A stretch of 64,000 nucleotides of DNA from the NCBI GenBank assembly GCA_963573315.1, contig OY752140.1, positions 2,356,001-2,420,000 of the forward strand, written 5' to 3'. This DNA is from Entomortierella parvispora (lineage: Eukaryota; Mortierellomycota; Mortierellomycetes; Mortierellales; Mortierellaceae). The notes under the pieces are model-generated. The model saw only the letters and a program-made list of their open reading frames with translations. It was not told the origin of the DNA and made no database searches. Each line of letters starts with the position of its first letter. Within the stretch, counting starts at the first letter, position 1. The position numbers and the translations under genes are program-made. This document shows, piece after piece, positions 33,728-43,474 of the stretch.

Positions 33728-34554
33728 TGTGGTGTAGTGGATCCAGGTCCCAGATCCACGCGAGCGAGATAGAGAGAGTTATTTTTAGTATTTAGTTATT
33801 TTTTTATTTTTGTTCCTGTTTTCTGTTTTCTATAAAAAAGGGAGCAAAGTCCACTTTGCTCCTGGTTGCCTTTTCCCCTTACGATTCCCTCCTGTACCTT
33901 GTTGATCACCAGAACACCTCCCTTCTGCTCGTATCTGTCTCGCAGTTACCCTTGGCGTTGCTGCAATATTCAACCCCATCAGCCTTTGGACGCCGTTGCA
34001 ATATACGAATCCCTGGGCCTTGACTGTTCCCTGGATATCCCCCAGACCTTTTGTGTTCCCTTGATCCTCCCTGCCCACTCTCGCAACATATCCATCCGTG
34101 TGCCAGCCCTCCTTGATCAAGTCCTGTACCGCCCTCCGAGCGCTCCGTAGGATCACCTGGACCCTCGCCTATCCGATATCAATTGGCCATTTGCGAGGTA
34201 CACTTACGATGTCATATCTCTTCTGAGTGGACCTGTTATGATCTTGGCAACCCACCCTGAGGCCTTCATTGGTGCTTGGGGACCAACCATCCTCCTCGTT
34301 ATATCTCGGAGTCTCCTCTGAACCCTCAGTTAGGCGACCTTGTCCCCTTTCCCAGATAGAATCTCCTTTGCCTTGCTTTACTGACTAGATCCCATCCCAT
34401 CCCCTGTGTTGTTATTAGTATAGTATAGTCGCCGTCGTGCTCTTAGCCTTGTAGTCTTTGTTCTCCTGTTTGGATCCCGTTAGGACCTGCCTGCTCTTCG
34501 GTATGTGGTCCTTGGTTTTCATCCAGTTCGTTCTACTTATCTTTTGATCCCTTT
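33728..34554 (+). repeat. 3' LTR of B1, left part
   Basis: First 827 bp of the B1 3' LTR, ending at the A2 insertion site (target CCTTT, 34550-34554). The right part is 40554-40768. Confidence 0.95.
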
Positions 34555-35006
34555 TGTCACGGTCAGACAAGGCAGGAACAAGAAGGTGAAGGAAAGGTGT
34601 GGTTTATTGTGAATTGCAGACTGAGGAACAAAGCAAGAGGACAGGGGGGTTTATATACTAGAGAGTGATGAAGGCCTGGACCCAGGCCTACGTTGAGTCA
34701 GAGATGACACGAAAGAGTAGGATACATATCCGGGCAGGTACTAATCATAAGCCGGACCTATGAGTAGGGTCCGGGATGGCAACATAGATGAAGGAGAACG
34801 AGATGGAGGTCCTGATAGGTGCGGCTGAGAGATACGTACTAAGGGTAGCTATAGCCCTAGGTCCAGAACCTGGACGCCAGGGGTACTCGTCGGAGATCAG
34901 AGGACAAGCCAATGAGTGCGGATACAGATCCTAGGTTCGCGATCCTAGACCAGAGGTACAAGAGACGCGTACTTCGTACGATCTGAGTCTGCGACGTTTC
35001 GTGACA
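34555..35006 (-). repeat. 3' LTR of A2
   Basis: 452 bp, with the variant ACAAAGCAAGAGG. The left LTRs of A3 and A4 instead read ACAAAACAAGAGG, which helps trace the duplication. Confidence 0.93.
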
Positions 35007-35015
35007 ATCCTCCCC

Positions 35016-38000
35016 CTAGGAGCGAGCTCCGCGAGTGACTGGGGGTGGACCTGGCTTGAGCGGGAAGCGAGAGTGGAAACGGGCGACATGCTCTGGTGAA
35101 TTCTCAGCGTTGGCTGCGGGCTGCCATTCCGGATCTTTATAACCCTTGAACTTGATCAAATACCAAAGTTGCTTTCCACGGAATTTAGAGTCCCAGATTT
35201 CTTCAACTTCAAACTCCTCATTGCCGTCAATCTCGATGGTAGGAGGCGGAGGTGCTACGCGACCGGGTATTGTGTTGGCGCGGTAGGGCTCCAAAAGAGA
35301 GACATGGAAAACAGGATGAAGACGGGCCATAGTGGTCGGGAGCTGAAGGCGGACCGATCGAGAGTTGACTACTTCGGTGATCTTGAACGGACCCAGGTTC
35401 TTAACATCCAACTTGTTTGAAGGTCGGGTGGTCTTGATATTGTTACGTTTCAACATGACGAGGTCTCCTATAGCGAAGTTCGGCTGAGGGGTAAAGCGCT
35501 TGTTGTAGTGGCGCTCTTGGTTCTCTAGTGCCGACTTGATATGGAACTGCAAGTCTTCTTGGATACGCTTCAACTCCTGGAGGCGGTCCTTGGCGAAGGG
35601 GCTACTGACTGCAACTCGAGGGACCTTCACACTGAAGCGGGGGTGGTATCCTTGGTGAGCAAAGAACGGAGTTTGTTTTGTGGTTGCTTGCACGGAATTG
35701 TTGTAGCAGAGCTCGGCCATGGGTAAATGATTGCTCCAATCGTCTTGTTGGTAGCTTGTGAAACAGCGGAGGTATTGTTCCAGAGTGGCATTCGTACGTT
35801 CAGTCTGTCCATCGGTCTGTGGGTGATAGGCCGTTGACAGATTCTGGGTGATCCCCAGCGCTTCCATCGCAGACTGCATGAACGTAGAGGTGAATACAGA
35901 GCCTCGGTCCGATACGATGTCATCTGGCAGGCCATGGTAGGCAAAAACTCGGGACAGGAACAGATCCAAAGTGTCACTTGCGTTGACATCGTCGGTGGTT
36001 GGAATGAAGTGTGCCATTTTTGTGAGGCGATCCACGACCACCAAGATAGCAGTGTAACCTTTGGAGTCAGGTAGTTGAACAATAAAATCCATTGATATCG
36101 AAGACCAAGGGCTCTCAGGGATCGGCAGAGACTGAAGGAGTCCAAAGGGCTTGTGGTGAGAAGTCTTGTTCCGTTGGCAGGCGTCACAGGTTAACACGAA
36201 AGACTTGACAAAGTCTCTCATACGTGGCCAGTGATAAGTGCGGCTGACCAGTTCAAATGTCTTTGCAATTCCACCATGTCCAGCAGCAGGATCGTCGTGA
36301 CAGGTGGAGAGAATATCTCGTTGCAGAGCCTTATCATCAGGGACTACAATCCGACCGTTGAAGAACAGGACTCCATCCTCGAAGCGGTACTCAGGGTTGG
36401 TCTCGGGATTATCGCGTGACTGATCCAAGATCTCCATGACGGTATCATCGTCTTGATACCCTTCTTTGATACGATTGACAAGGTCTTCAGCGTTGCCAAC
36501 CCGGAGTACTTCGTCAATTGCTGCGACTGTGAATGAGCTAAGCGAAATGGGCATCGGCAAGATGGCGTCGTGCACTGGACCTTCCCCCTCTTCAGGAGTG
36601 TACATGCGGGAGAGAGCGTCAGCGGCGCCATTGTGGACACCAGGGCGGTAGGCAAGAACAACCTTAAACTTGGACAGTCGTTCGGCATAGCGGATTTGGC
36701 GTTCACTCAGAGCACGCTTCTCAGAAAAGTACTCTAGGTTCTTGTGGTCTGTAAGGACAAGAGCAGGGTGTTCAGAGTAAACAAAATAGTGGCGCCAATG
36801 TTCCAGACCCTCGATGACAGCCAATAATTCGGTATCATGGATATGATAATTGCGCTCCGGCGGCGTCAGCGAACGAGAATAGAAAGCGACAGGATGGAGC
36901 ACACCATCATCATCAGGCTGGCTGCACACATTGCCGAGGGCAAACTTGGAAGCATCTGGTTCCAAGACACAAGGACGGGAAGGATCAAAGTGAACCAGCA
37001 TTGGTTCAGAGCTAAACGCGAGCTTGAGGGCATCAAAAGCGGTTTGGGCGGCGGAGTCCCACTTGAACGGGACGCCTTTCTTGAGGAAGCGCGTCATTGG
37101 TCCCACCAGCTTGGAAAACTTCTTGATAAAGCGACGATAAAAGTTGGCAAACCCAAGGAAGACTTGGATGTCGCGGACGCAGGTAGGGACAGCCCAAGAG
37201 GTGATCACCTCAACCTTGGCGGGATCCATGGAGACACCATCGGGTGAGATGATGTAACCTAAGAATTCGACTTTTTCGACGCCAAATTCGCACTTCTCGA
37301 GGTTAACTTGAAGTTGGGCATCGGACAAGAGTTGCAGGACACGGCGTACATCGGCGGTGTGAGTTGCCTTGTCTTGAGAGTAGATTAGGATGTCATCCAA
37401 ATAGATGACCACGACCGTGTCCAAGCACTCACGGAGGACGTCATTGAGAAAAGCTTGGAACGTAGCGGGTGCGTTGCAAAGACCAAAGGGCATGACCAAA
37501 AACTCGAAATGACCATAACGTGTCCTAAACGCCGTCTTCCACTCGTCTCCTTCGGCGATACGAATTAAATTATATGCACCCTTCAGGTCCAATTTCGTAA
37601 AAATCTTGGCGGAGCGGAGGCGTTCCAAGGTTTCTGCAATGAGCGGTAAGGGGCAGCGGTTCTTGATGGTCAACTTGTTCAGCGCGCGATAGTCGACACA
37701 CATACGGAGTTCTTTGTTTTTCTTGGGTACAAAGAGGACAGGAGCCCCGGCAGGGGATTCAGAGTGGCGGATAAAACCCTTTTTCAAGGAATTCTCGAAG
37801 AGCTTCAAGCTCCTTTTCAGATAAGTTATACAGAGGACCAAAGGGAGCGGTGGCATCCGGCTCAAGAACGATGGAGTGGTCAAAAGAGCGATGAGGCGGC
37901 AGAGTGCCAATCGCGCGGTCTTTGAAGAGAGCAGCAAAGTCAGCATACTCCGGAGGCAGGACAGGGACAGGTTTTTCATCAACAGAATTCAAGGACAGAG

Positions 38001-38643
38001 AGGGGTCAGAGTGCTCGCGGATCGCTTCAAGATCGCGGCAGAACAAAGAAACGAGTTGTAACGAGTACAAGTCATCAACAGAAAGGTCAGAAGACTCTAC
38101 ATCAATAGAGTCAAGATCAAGATCAAGATTTTCAATAGATAAATCAGGAGAGTAATGAGAAAGGCAACGTTTATTGCAGTGTTCATCACGAAAAGAAACT
38201 AAGTGCTTTTTCCAATGGATATGAGGGTTGTGGATGTGTAACCAGTCAATTCCAAGGATAACAGCATGGGTCTGAAGAGAGGTGACGTGGCAATTGAGGG
38301 TCTCATGATGGGAGTCTGAGATAGTGAAACTCAAAGGACAGGTCTTGGTGACGGGGCCCGAGGTGCTTGGGGAGCCATCCGCCATATGTAAACGGACAGG
38401 GTGATTGAGTTCCGAGGTTGGTAGAGATAATTTTTTGATAAATGCGGCGTCAACAAAGGATTTTTGTGCGCCCGAATCGAGGAGAGCATTGGTCTTGACA
38501 GGGGGTCGGTCAGGAAGGTGAACGGTAATAGGAATGAGGAGACAGTAACGAGGAAGTGCGGGCTGGCCCGGAGGGGTAGGCGTAGCGAGGACGTGGCCTA
38601 AGATCCAATCCTCGGTAGGATCTAGGCCGACTCGTTTTCCGAA
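35016..38643 (-). pseudogene. A2 Pol with an 11-bp frameshifting deletion
   Basis: Same Pol as A1, including the C-terminal chromodomain (FEVEEIWDSKFRGKQLWYL), but 11 bp corresponding to A1 23724-23734 are missing at about 37785. The protease part (38643-37786) therefore ends in a wrong-frame tail, and reverse transcriptase to chromodomain (37785-35016) continues in another frame. The deletion lies between two TG dinucleotides in A1, consistent with slippage or end-joining. The catalytic motifs downstream are otherwise intact. The element probably needs Pol supplied in trans. Confidence 0.93.
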
Positions 38644-39749
38644 TCAAATTCGAAAGACACACCTTCGACGGAAACAGCTGCAAGGCGGGCTTTCTTGACA
38701 GGACAATCACCAGCAAAGTGATTCTTTCCACCACAGTAAAGACAGAGCTTGTTGCCGCGACGACGTTGTTTCTCTTCAGCGGTGATGTGCTTGACACGCA
38801 CAGTATCAAGATCCATATCAGTTGAGGAGGAGGCAGCGGCAGAGGAGGTCGCGGCTGGGGTAGTGGATCTTCGGGACCAAGAGTTGTTCGAGTGGTGAGC
38901 TCGAGTGCCAAAACGCTGATCGCGCGCACGCGAGACATGGTTTTGGTACGCAGTGGAGGCAGCAGCCTGGGCGTCACGGAGGGTCTTGAGGTTGTGCATC
39001 TGAGCTGTCAACAGGGATTTGACATCGGATGACAGACCATCCTTGAAACGGGCAAGAAGAGCAACCTCGTTCCAACCGGATTGAGAGGCTAGAGGCTGGA
39101 ACTTGGCGATGTACTCCGAGACTGTGCCGTTCTGGCGGAGACGGATGAGTCGATTGTTGATATCATCGGCGTGAAGGTGGTTACCATAGAGGTTGTTGAG
39201 GAGGTCGGCAAAGAGTTCCCAGTCAGACAAGTAACCTTCGGTATCTTGGGCGCGGCCGATGACGTACGGGGCAAAGAACTCTGCGGGAAGGCCTTCCATT
39301 GACTGTAAGGCCAGATTAATCTTGTCGACGTCAGTTCTGAAAGATCTGGGATGTCTCGAGAACACGGTGTTGAGTTGCGACATGAACTGGTTCAGCGACA
39401 TGCCATTGGGATCACCCTTGAACTTGGTCGTGAGGGCGTTCGGGACTGGAACGTTGAGACCACGCTGAGCCAATTGAGCAAGGATCTCTTGGACTTGGAG
39501 TTGATATTCTTGTTGGCGGGTTTGGTTCTCGGCGAGGGTCTGGATAGCCTCTTGGACAACAGAGGCGGACGAAGTGCTCGATGTGGCCTCGGCCATGGCA
39601 GTCATCTGCTGTTGCAGAACTTCTACCTGTTGCATGGTAGCTTGCAGATGCTGGAGGACAACTTGGGGATTAACGTCTGAGTTCTCAGCTTGCTCGGCGA
39701 TGTGGTGCAGGGTGTAGATACCCTGCTGGTCGTGTTGGTTGTGGTCCAT
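38622..39749 (-). CDS. A2 Gag (375 residues)
   Basis: Intact copy of the family A Gag with the CCHC knuckle CLYCGGKNHFAGDC. It differs from A1 Gag at the two residues noted there. The end overlaps the -1 pol frame as in A1. Confidence 0.93.
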   Translation of the reverse strand: MDHNQHDQQGIYTLHHIAEQAENSDVNPQVVLQHLQATMQQVEVLQQQMTAMAEATSSTSSASVVQEAIQTLAENQTRQQEYQLQVQEILAQLAQRGLNVPVPNALTTKFKGDPNGMSLNQFMSQLNTVFSRHPRSFRTDVDKINLALQSMEGLPAEFFAPYVIGRAQDTEGYLSDWELFADLLNNLYGNHLHADDINNRLIRLRQNGTVSEYIAKFQPLASQSGWNEVALLARFKDGLSSDVKSLLTAQMHNLKTLRDAQAAASTAYQNHVSRARDQRFGTRAHHSNNSWSRRSTTPAATSSAAASSSTDMDLDTVRVKHITAEEKQRRRGNKLCLYCGGKNHFAGDCPVKKARLAAVSVEGVSFEFDSENESA

Positions 39750-40096
39750 GGTAGCGAAAACGGAGAGGGAACAAGTGGACGAGGGTCGTTTTCAGCGGAT
39801 TTTGATAACAGAAATGTGGAAAAATAAGCTTTTTTAAAGATTTCCTGTGCGCGAGCAATGCAAGTTTTCGCGGGCCAAGGAGAGCAGGAAATGCGCAAGA
39901 AGAAGAACGGTGGAGAAACAAGAAGTCGACCAGTTTACTTTTATCGACGCGAATGACCCCGGACGGTGGATTGCGGACAGTAACCCTGGGACAGGTGAAC
40001 TATTACTAAAAGGGAGTTGCTGCAAAATGGAAGCAGCAAGAGTGGAGGAGTGTGTCTGGAAGGAAAGCGAGAAGGCAGGATGTGTTGAGTCTGCAA

Positions 40097-40548
40097 TGTC
40101 ACGGTCAGACAAGGCAGGAACAAGAAGGTGAAGGAAAGGTGTGGTTTATTGTGAATTGCAGACTGAGGAACAAAGCAAGAGGACAGGGGGGTTTATATAC
40201 TAGAGAGTGATGAAGGCCTGGACCCAGGCCTACGTTGAGTCAGAGATGACACGAAAGAGTAGGATACATATCCGGGCAGGTACTAATCATAAGCCGGACC
40301 TATGAGTAGGGTCCGGGATGGCAACATAGATGAAGGAGAACGAGATGGAGGTCCTGATAGGTGCGGCTGAGAGATACGTACTAAGGGTAGCTATAGCCCT
40401 AGGTCCAGAACCTGGACGCCAGGGGTACTCGTCGGAGATCAGAGGACAAGCCAATGAGTGCGGATACAGATCCTAGGTTCGCGATCCTAGACCAGAGGTA
40501 CAAGAGACGCGTACTTCGTACGATCTGAGTCTGCGACGTTTCGTGACA
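40097..40548 (-). repeat. 5' LTR of A2
   Basis: 452 bp. Followed on the - strand by the self-primer site TTGCAGACTC at about 40087-40096. Confidence 0.93.
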
Positions 40549-40553
40549 CCTTT

Positions 40554-40768
40554 GCTGACTCTCTCTCCTTCCTGTTTATCTCCAGTACTATCTCCTTGAG
40601 ACTGTATCTGATCATACAACAGCGTTGTGCCTGATCCCTGTGGCCCTGAGAGCAAAGTCCCTATCAACTGTAAGCGACGATTTCTGTTAGTCATCTTCCT
40701 TCTCGTTATCAATTTCGCTTCCAGCTCATTGCTGACCTTAGACTATACTTACATTAGACAACATCACA
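40554..40768 (+). repeat. 3' LTR of B1, right part
   Basis: Completes the B1 3' LTR after the A2 insertion; joined to 33728-34554 it gives 1,042 bp. The duplicated CCTTT is 40549-40553. Ends ACATCACA, followed by the duplicated CCGG. Confidence 0.95.
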
Positions 40769-41019
40769 CCGGTCGCGTAGCACCTCCGCCTCCTACCATC
40801 GAGATTGACGGCAATGAGGAGTTTGAAGTTGAAGAAATCTGGGACTCTAAATTCCGTGGAAAGCAACTTTGGTATTTGATCAAGTTCAAGGGTTATAAAG
40901 ATCCGGAATGGCAGCCCGCAGCCAACGCTGAGAATTCACCAGAGCATGTCGCCCGTTTCCACTCTCGCTTCCCGCTCAAGCCAGGTCCACCCCCAGTCAC
41001 TCGCGGAGCTCGCTCCTAG
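40769..41019 (+). pseudogene. A1 Pol, C-terminal part with chromodomain
   Basis: Continues A1 pol after B1: a Pro-rich linker and the chromodomain FEVEEIWDSKFRG...WYLIKFKGYKDPEWQP, then the stop TAG within the polypurine tract. The usual Tyr and Trp of the aromatic cage appear as Phe (FEVEEI, IKFKGY). The 4-bp CCGG here is the second copy of the B1 target site. Confidence 0.9.
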
Positions 41020-41028
41020 GGGGAGGAT

Positions 41029-41480
41029 TGTCACGAAACGTCGCAGACTCAGATCGTACGAAGTACGCGTCTCTTGTACCTCTGGTCTAGGATCGCGAAC
41101 CTAGGATCTGTATCCGCACTCATTGGCTTGTCCTCTGATCTCCGACGAGTACCCCTGGCGTCCAGGTTCTGGACCTAGGGCTATAGCTACCCTTAGTACG
41201 TATCTCTCAGCCGCACCTATCAGGACCTCCATCTCGTTCTCCTTCATCTATGTTGCCATCCCGGACCCTACTCATAGGTCCGGCTTATGATTAGTACCTG
41301 CCCGGATATGTATCCTACTCTTTCGTGTCATCTCTGACTCAACGTAGGCCTGGGTCCAGGCCTTCATCACTCTCTAGTATATAAACCCCCCTGTCCTCTT
41401 GCTTTGTTCCTCAGTCTGCAATTCACAATAAACCACACCTTTCCTTCACCTTCTTGTCCCTGTCTTGTCCGATCGTGACA
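41029..41480 (+). repeat. 3' LTR of A1
   Basis: 452 bp. The right flank does not match the left flank of A1. Confidence 0.93.
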
Positions 41481-41531
41481 GGAGTGTAGTTTTGGAGTGT
41501 AGTTTTGGAGCGTAGCTAATCTTCTGTTGCA
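41481..41531 (-). repeat. Dispersed repeat R2, copy 2
   Basis: Reverse complement of most of 6146-6201, wedged between the A1 3' LTR and the A5 fragment. Likely the target sequence of one of these A copies. Confidence 0.6.
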
Positions 41532-41532
41532 C

Positions 41533-42047
41533 TCACTTCCCACTCAAGCCAGGTCCACCCCCAGTCACTTGCGGAGCTCGCTCCTAGGGGGAGGATTGTC
41601 ACGAAACGTCGCAGACTCAGATCGTACGAAGTACGCGTCTCTTGTACCTCTGTCTAGGATCGCGAACCTAGGATCTGTATCCGCACTCATTGGCTTGTCC
41701 TCTGATCTCCGACAAGTACCCCTGGCGTCCAGGTTCTGGACCTAGGGCTATAGCTACCCTTAGTACGTATCTCTCAGCTGCACCTATCAGGACCTCCATC
41801 TCGTTCTCCTTCATCTATGTTGCCATCTCGGACCCTACTCATAGGTCCGGCTTATGATTAGTACCTGCTCGGATATGTATCCTACTCTTCCGTGTCATCT
41901 CTGACTCAACGCAGGCCTGGTCCAGGCCTTCATCACTCTCTAGTATATAAACCCCCCCTGTCCTCTTGCTTTGTTCCTCAGTCTGCGATTCACAATAAAC
42001 CACACCTTTCCTTCACCTTCTTGTTCCTGTCTTGTCCGATCGTGACA
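41533..42047 (+). mobile_element. A5: 3' end of another family A element (pol tail plus LTR)
   Basis: About 64 bp of pol end (LKPGPPPVTCGARS, stop) and polypurine tract, followed by a 451-bp LTR at 41597-42047 with its own substitutions (CTCAGCTGCACC, CCTCTGTCTAGG). The rest of the element is missing. It is a third independent family A insertion, truncated at its 5' side. Confidence 0.88.
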
Positions 42048-42091
42048 GCTACCCTTAGTACGTATCTCTCAGCTGCACCTATCAGGACCTC
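42048..42091 (+). repeat. 44-bp LTR-interior fragment directly after the A5 LTR
   Basis: GCTACCCTTAGTACGTATCT onward repeats an internal stretch of the A5 LTR (about 41750), including its private CAGCTGCACC variant. It was therefore copied from this LTR, for example as filler at a break repair or by template switching. Confidence 0.8.
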
Positions 42092-42656
42092 TGCAATAGG
42101 AACACTGGGAACTTAGGGAGACAAGAAGTGAGTTTTATTATATTGCTATGAACTATCATATAAAGGTACGGATCGTGTGATGTCACCGTATCGTATACTG
42201 TTGCACACCAACAGGTCTTTTATAGTCCCTGTAGGCGCCAGTCACAGGAGACTCTTACTATCGGAGAAGGAAAAAGGGAGTGCGACTCAGGACGGACAGG
42301 CATCCTGAGCCCCACACCAGTATGAGACATCACAGGCAGAAAACAATAATGTCGCGTAGACGTGAAAAAAAAAAAGAAAATTTTTCGCGTGACGTGCAAG
42401 TGGTTTCATCCCCAAAAGAAAGACTTCAACATCTCCAAAAGAGAGACTTCGACCTGTCCGTCTCAGAAGACAAACCTGGCTGGCCAATCCAAAAAACATT
42501 GCTTTTCAGCCAATCAGTGTCGAGAGAGAGGACCATTCTTCTTTCTTTCAGAGAGATAAGTTTATATATATTTACCCCCTCTTCTTAAACTATGGCGCAG
42601 TATATTTTCCATGCCCAAGCTTTGTCTGAGAGTGACACCATGTCAGCGAATCTGTG
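42092..42656. other. Unassigned repeat-like segment
   Basis: Non-coding. Features include an A-rich tract (GAAAAAAAAAAAGAAAATTT), CTTTCTTTC runs and a TATATATATTTACCCCCTCT stretch that on the other strand reads like a purine tract plus TATA region of an LTR. No TG...CA boundaries with matching flanks could be established. Duplicated at 52585-53149. Confidence 0.4.
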
Positions 42657-42664
42657 CATGCCAT

Positions 42665-42848
42665 CACGTTTTCTCATTTGACGAGTCGAGTCGAATATGG
42701 GCCTTGTTCGAATTCGACTCGAATTTCTCGAGTCGAATATGGAGTGTGTTCGACTCGAGGATTGTCGAACATGGGTCTGACTCGTGTTCGAAAATCCGAG
42801 TCGAACACGAGTCGAATATCGAATATCGAATATTCGTGAGAAAGCGTG
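42665..42848. mobile_element. hAT-type MITE, copy 2 (184 bp)
   Basis: Ends CACGTTTTCTCA and TGAGAAAGCGTG (one mismatch), flanked by a perfect 8-bp duplication CATGCCAT (42657-42664 and 42849-42856). TCGA-rich inside (GAGTCGAATATGG, TTCGACTCGA). Same family as 6553-6954, about half the length. Confidence 0.92.
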
Positions 42849-42949
42849 CATGCCATGAAGTAATGGTAGCTCGAAGTGCTGCGTGGCAGAGATGGAGGGC
42901 TGCACCTCTGTTCTCGCCTCTATGGTTCACTCTATTTGCGGTCCTTGGA

Positions 42950-43474
42950 GCTAACGGTGGACGATAGCGGCTGCAAGCAGGACAGCGATGCATGTACTGA
43001 GAGAACCGATGACTAAAAGAGAGAAGACGATCAGCATGGGTTGCCAGAGGACTTCCGCTGGCCTGTGTTCTGGAAGAGTTAGTAGCCATTGGACCTCGAT
43101 TGGCCTTCACCTGCGACAGGCGGACCTTGGAGAGTTTACGTCTGTTGCATAGAGGACTTCAGATGACCTGTGCTAGGGACAATCGACAGTTAGAGGAGTT
43201 CAAATGACCTGTGCCAGACAGTCAGAGAAGTCCAAATGACCTTCACTGGCGACATTAACAGCAAGAGGACCAAGACGAGGACAGGGATACGAACAGAGAC
43301 ACAGGCAAAGGGAGGCAAATCTTGCCGCAGTCTCGCTATTTAATGACTGTGGCTGCATGTAAGCGAAGATGATTGATGACTGACAGCAGGTTGATACTGA
43401 CTGTCGCTGATTGTCGCAGGCACAGGTCATCTGAAGAACTCTGACTGCTGATTGCCTGACGTAAGCTCTTCAAG
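42950..43474 (-). repeat. Diverged dispersed repeat R1, copy 2
   Basis: Mostly the reverse complement of the repeat at 4985-5400, with shared CATCTTCGCTTACATGCA and ATGTCGCCAGTGAA phrases (read on the - strand) and CCTGTGCCAGACAG-like phrases. Non-coding. Duplicated at 53443-53967. Confidence 0.45.

Larger units (their letters stand above)
34555..40548 (-). mobile_element. A2: family A element, full length, inverted, in the B1 3' LTR
   Basis: 5,994 bp with two 452-bp LTRs (34555-35006 and 40097-40548) that I read as identical, and a perfect 5-bp duplication CCTTT (34550-34554 and 40549-40553). On the - strand: 5' LTR, self-primer site, gag, pol, polypurine tract, 3' LTR. Identical LTRs indicate a recent insertion, later than B1. 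Its pol carries an 11-bp deletion. Confidence 0.96.
26257..40768 (+). mobile_element. B1: complete family B Ty3/Gypsy element inside A1
   Basis: 5' LTR 26257-27298 (1,042 bp); gag 27434-28897; pol 28885-33630; 3' LTR 33728-34554 plus 40554-40768, the 3' LTR being split by A2. The 4-bp duplication CCGG (26253-26256 and 40769-40772) lies within A1 pol. The two LTRs differ by only about five substitutions that I could see, and both frames are open. Apart from the A2 insertion in its 3' LTR it looks complete. No chromodomain is apparent after the integrase. Confidence 0.95.
20959..41480 (+). mobile_element. A1: family A chromovirus, split by element B1
   Basis: 5' LTR 20959-21410, gag, pol to 26256, then B1 (with CCGG duplicated), then the pol end 40773-41019, polypurine tract TAGGGGGAGGAT and 3' LTR 41029-41480. 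The two LTRs differ at several positions (for example ATCTGATCTCCGACAAG against CTCTGATCTCCGACGAG), so it is older than C. The flanks TTGAC (left) and GGAGT (right) do not match, unlike the solo LTR (CAATG) and A2 (CCTTT). One end was therefore exchanged by recombination with another family A copy. Confidence 0.93.

Noticed and set aside
40627-41019. A 130-residue protein joining B LTR sequence to a chromodomain (also 51120-51512)
   Set aside because: The frame merely crosses the insertion border between the B1 LTR end and A1 pol.
42092-42656. Possible solo LTR in inverted orientation
   Set aside because: It has a TATA-like and a purine-rich stretch, but no TG...CA borders with matching flanks could be fixed.
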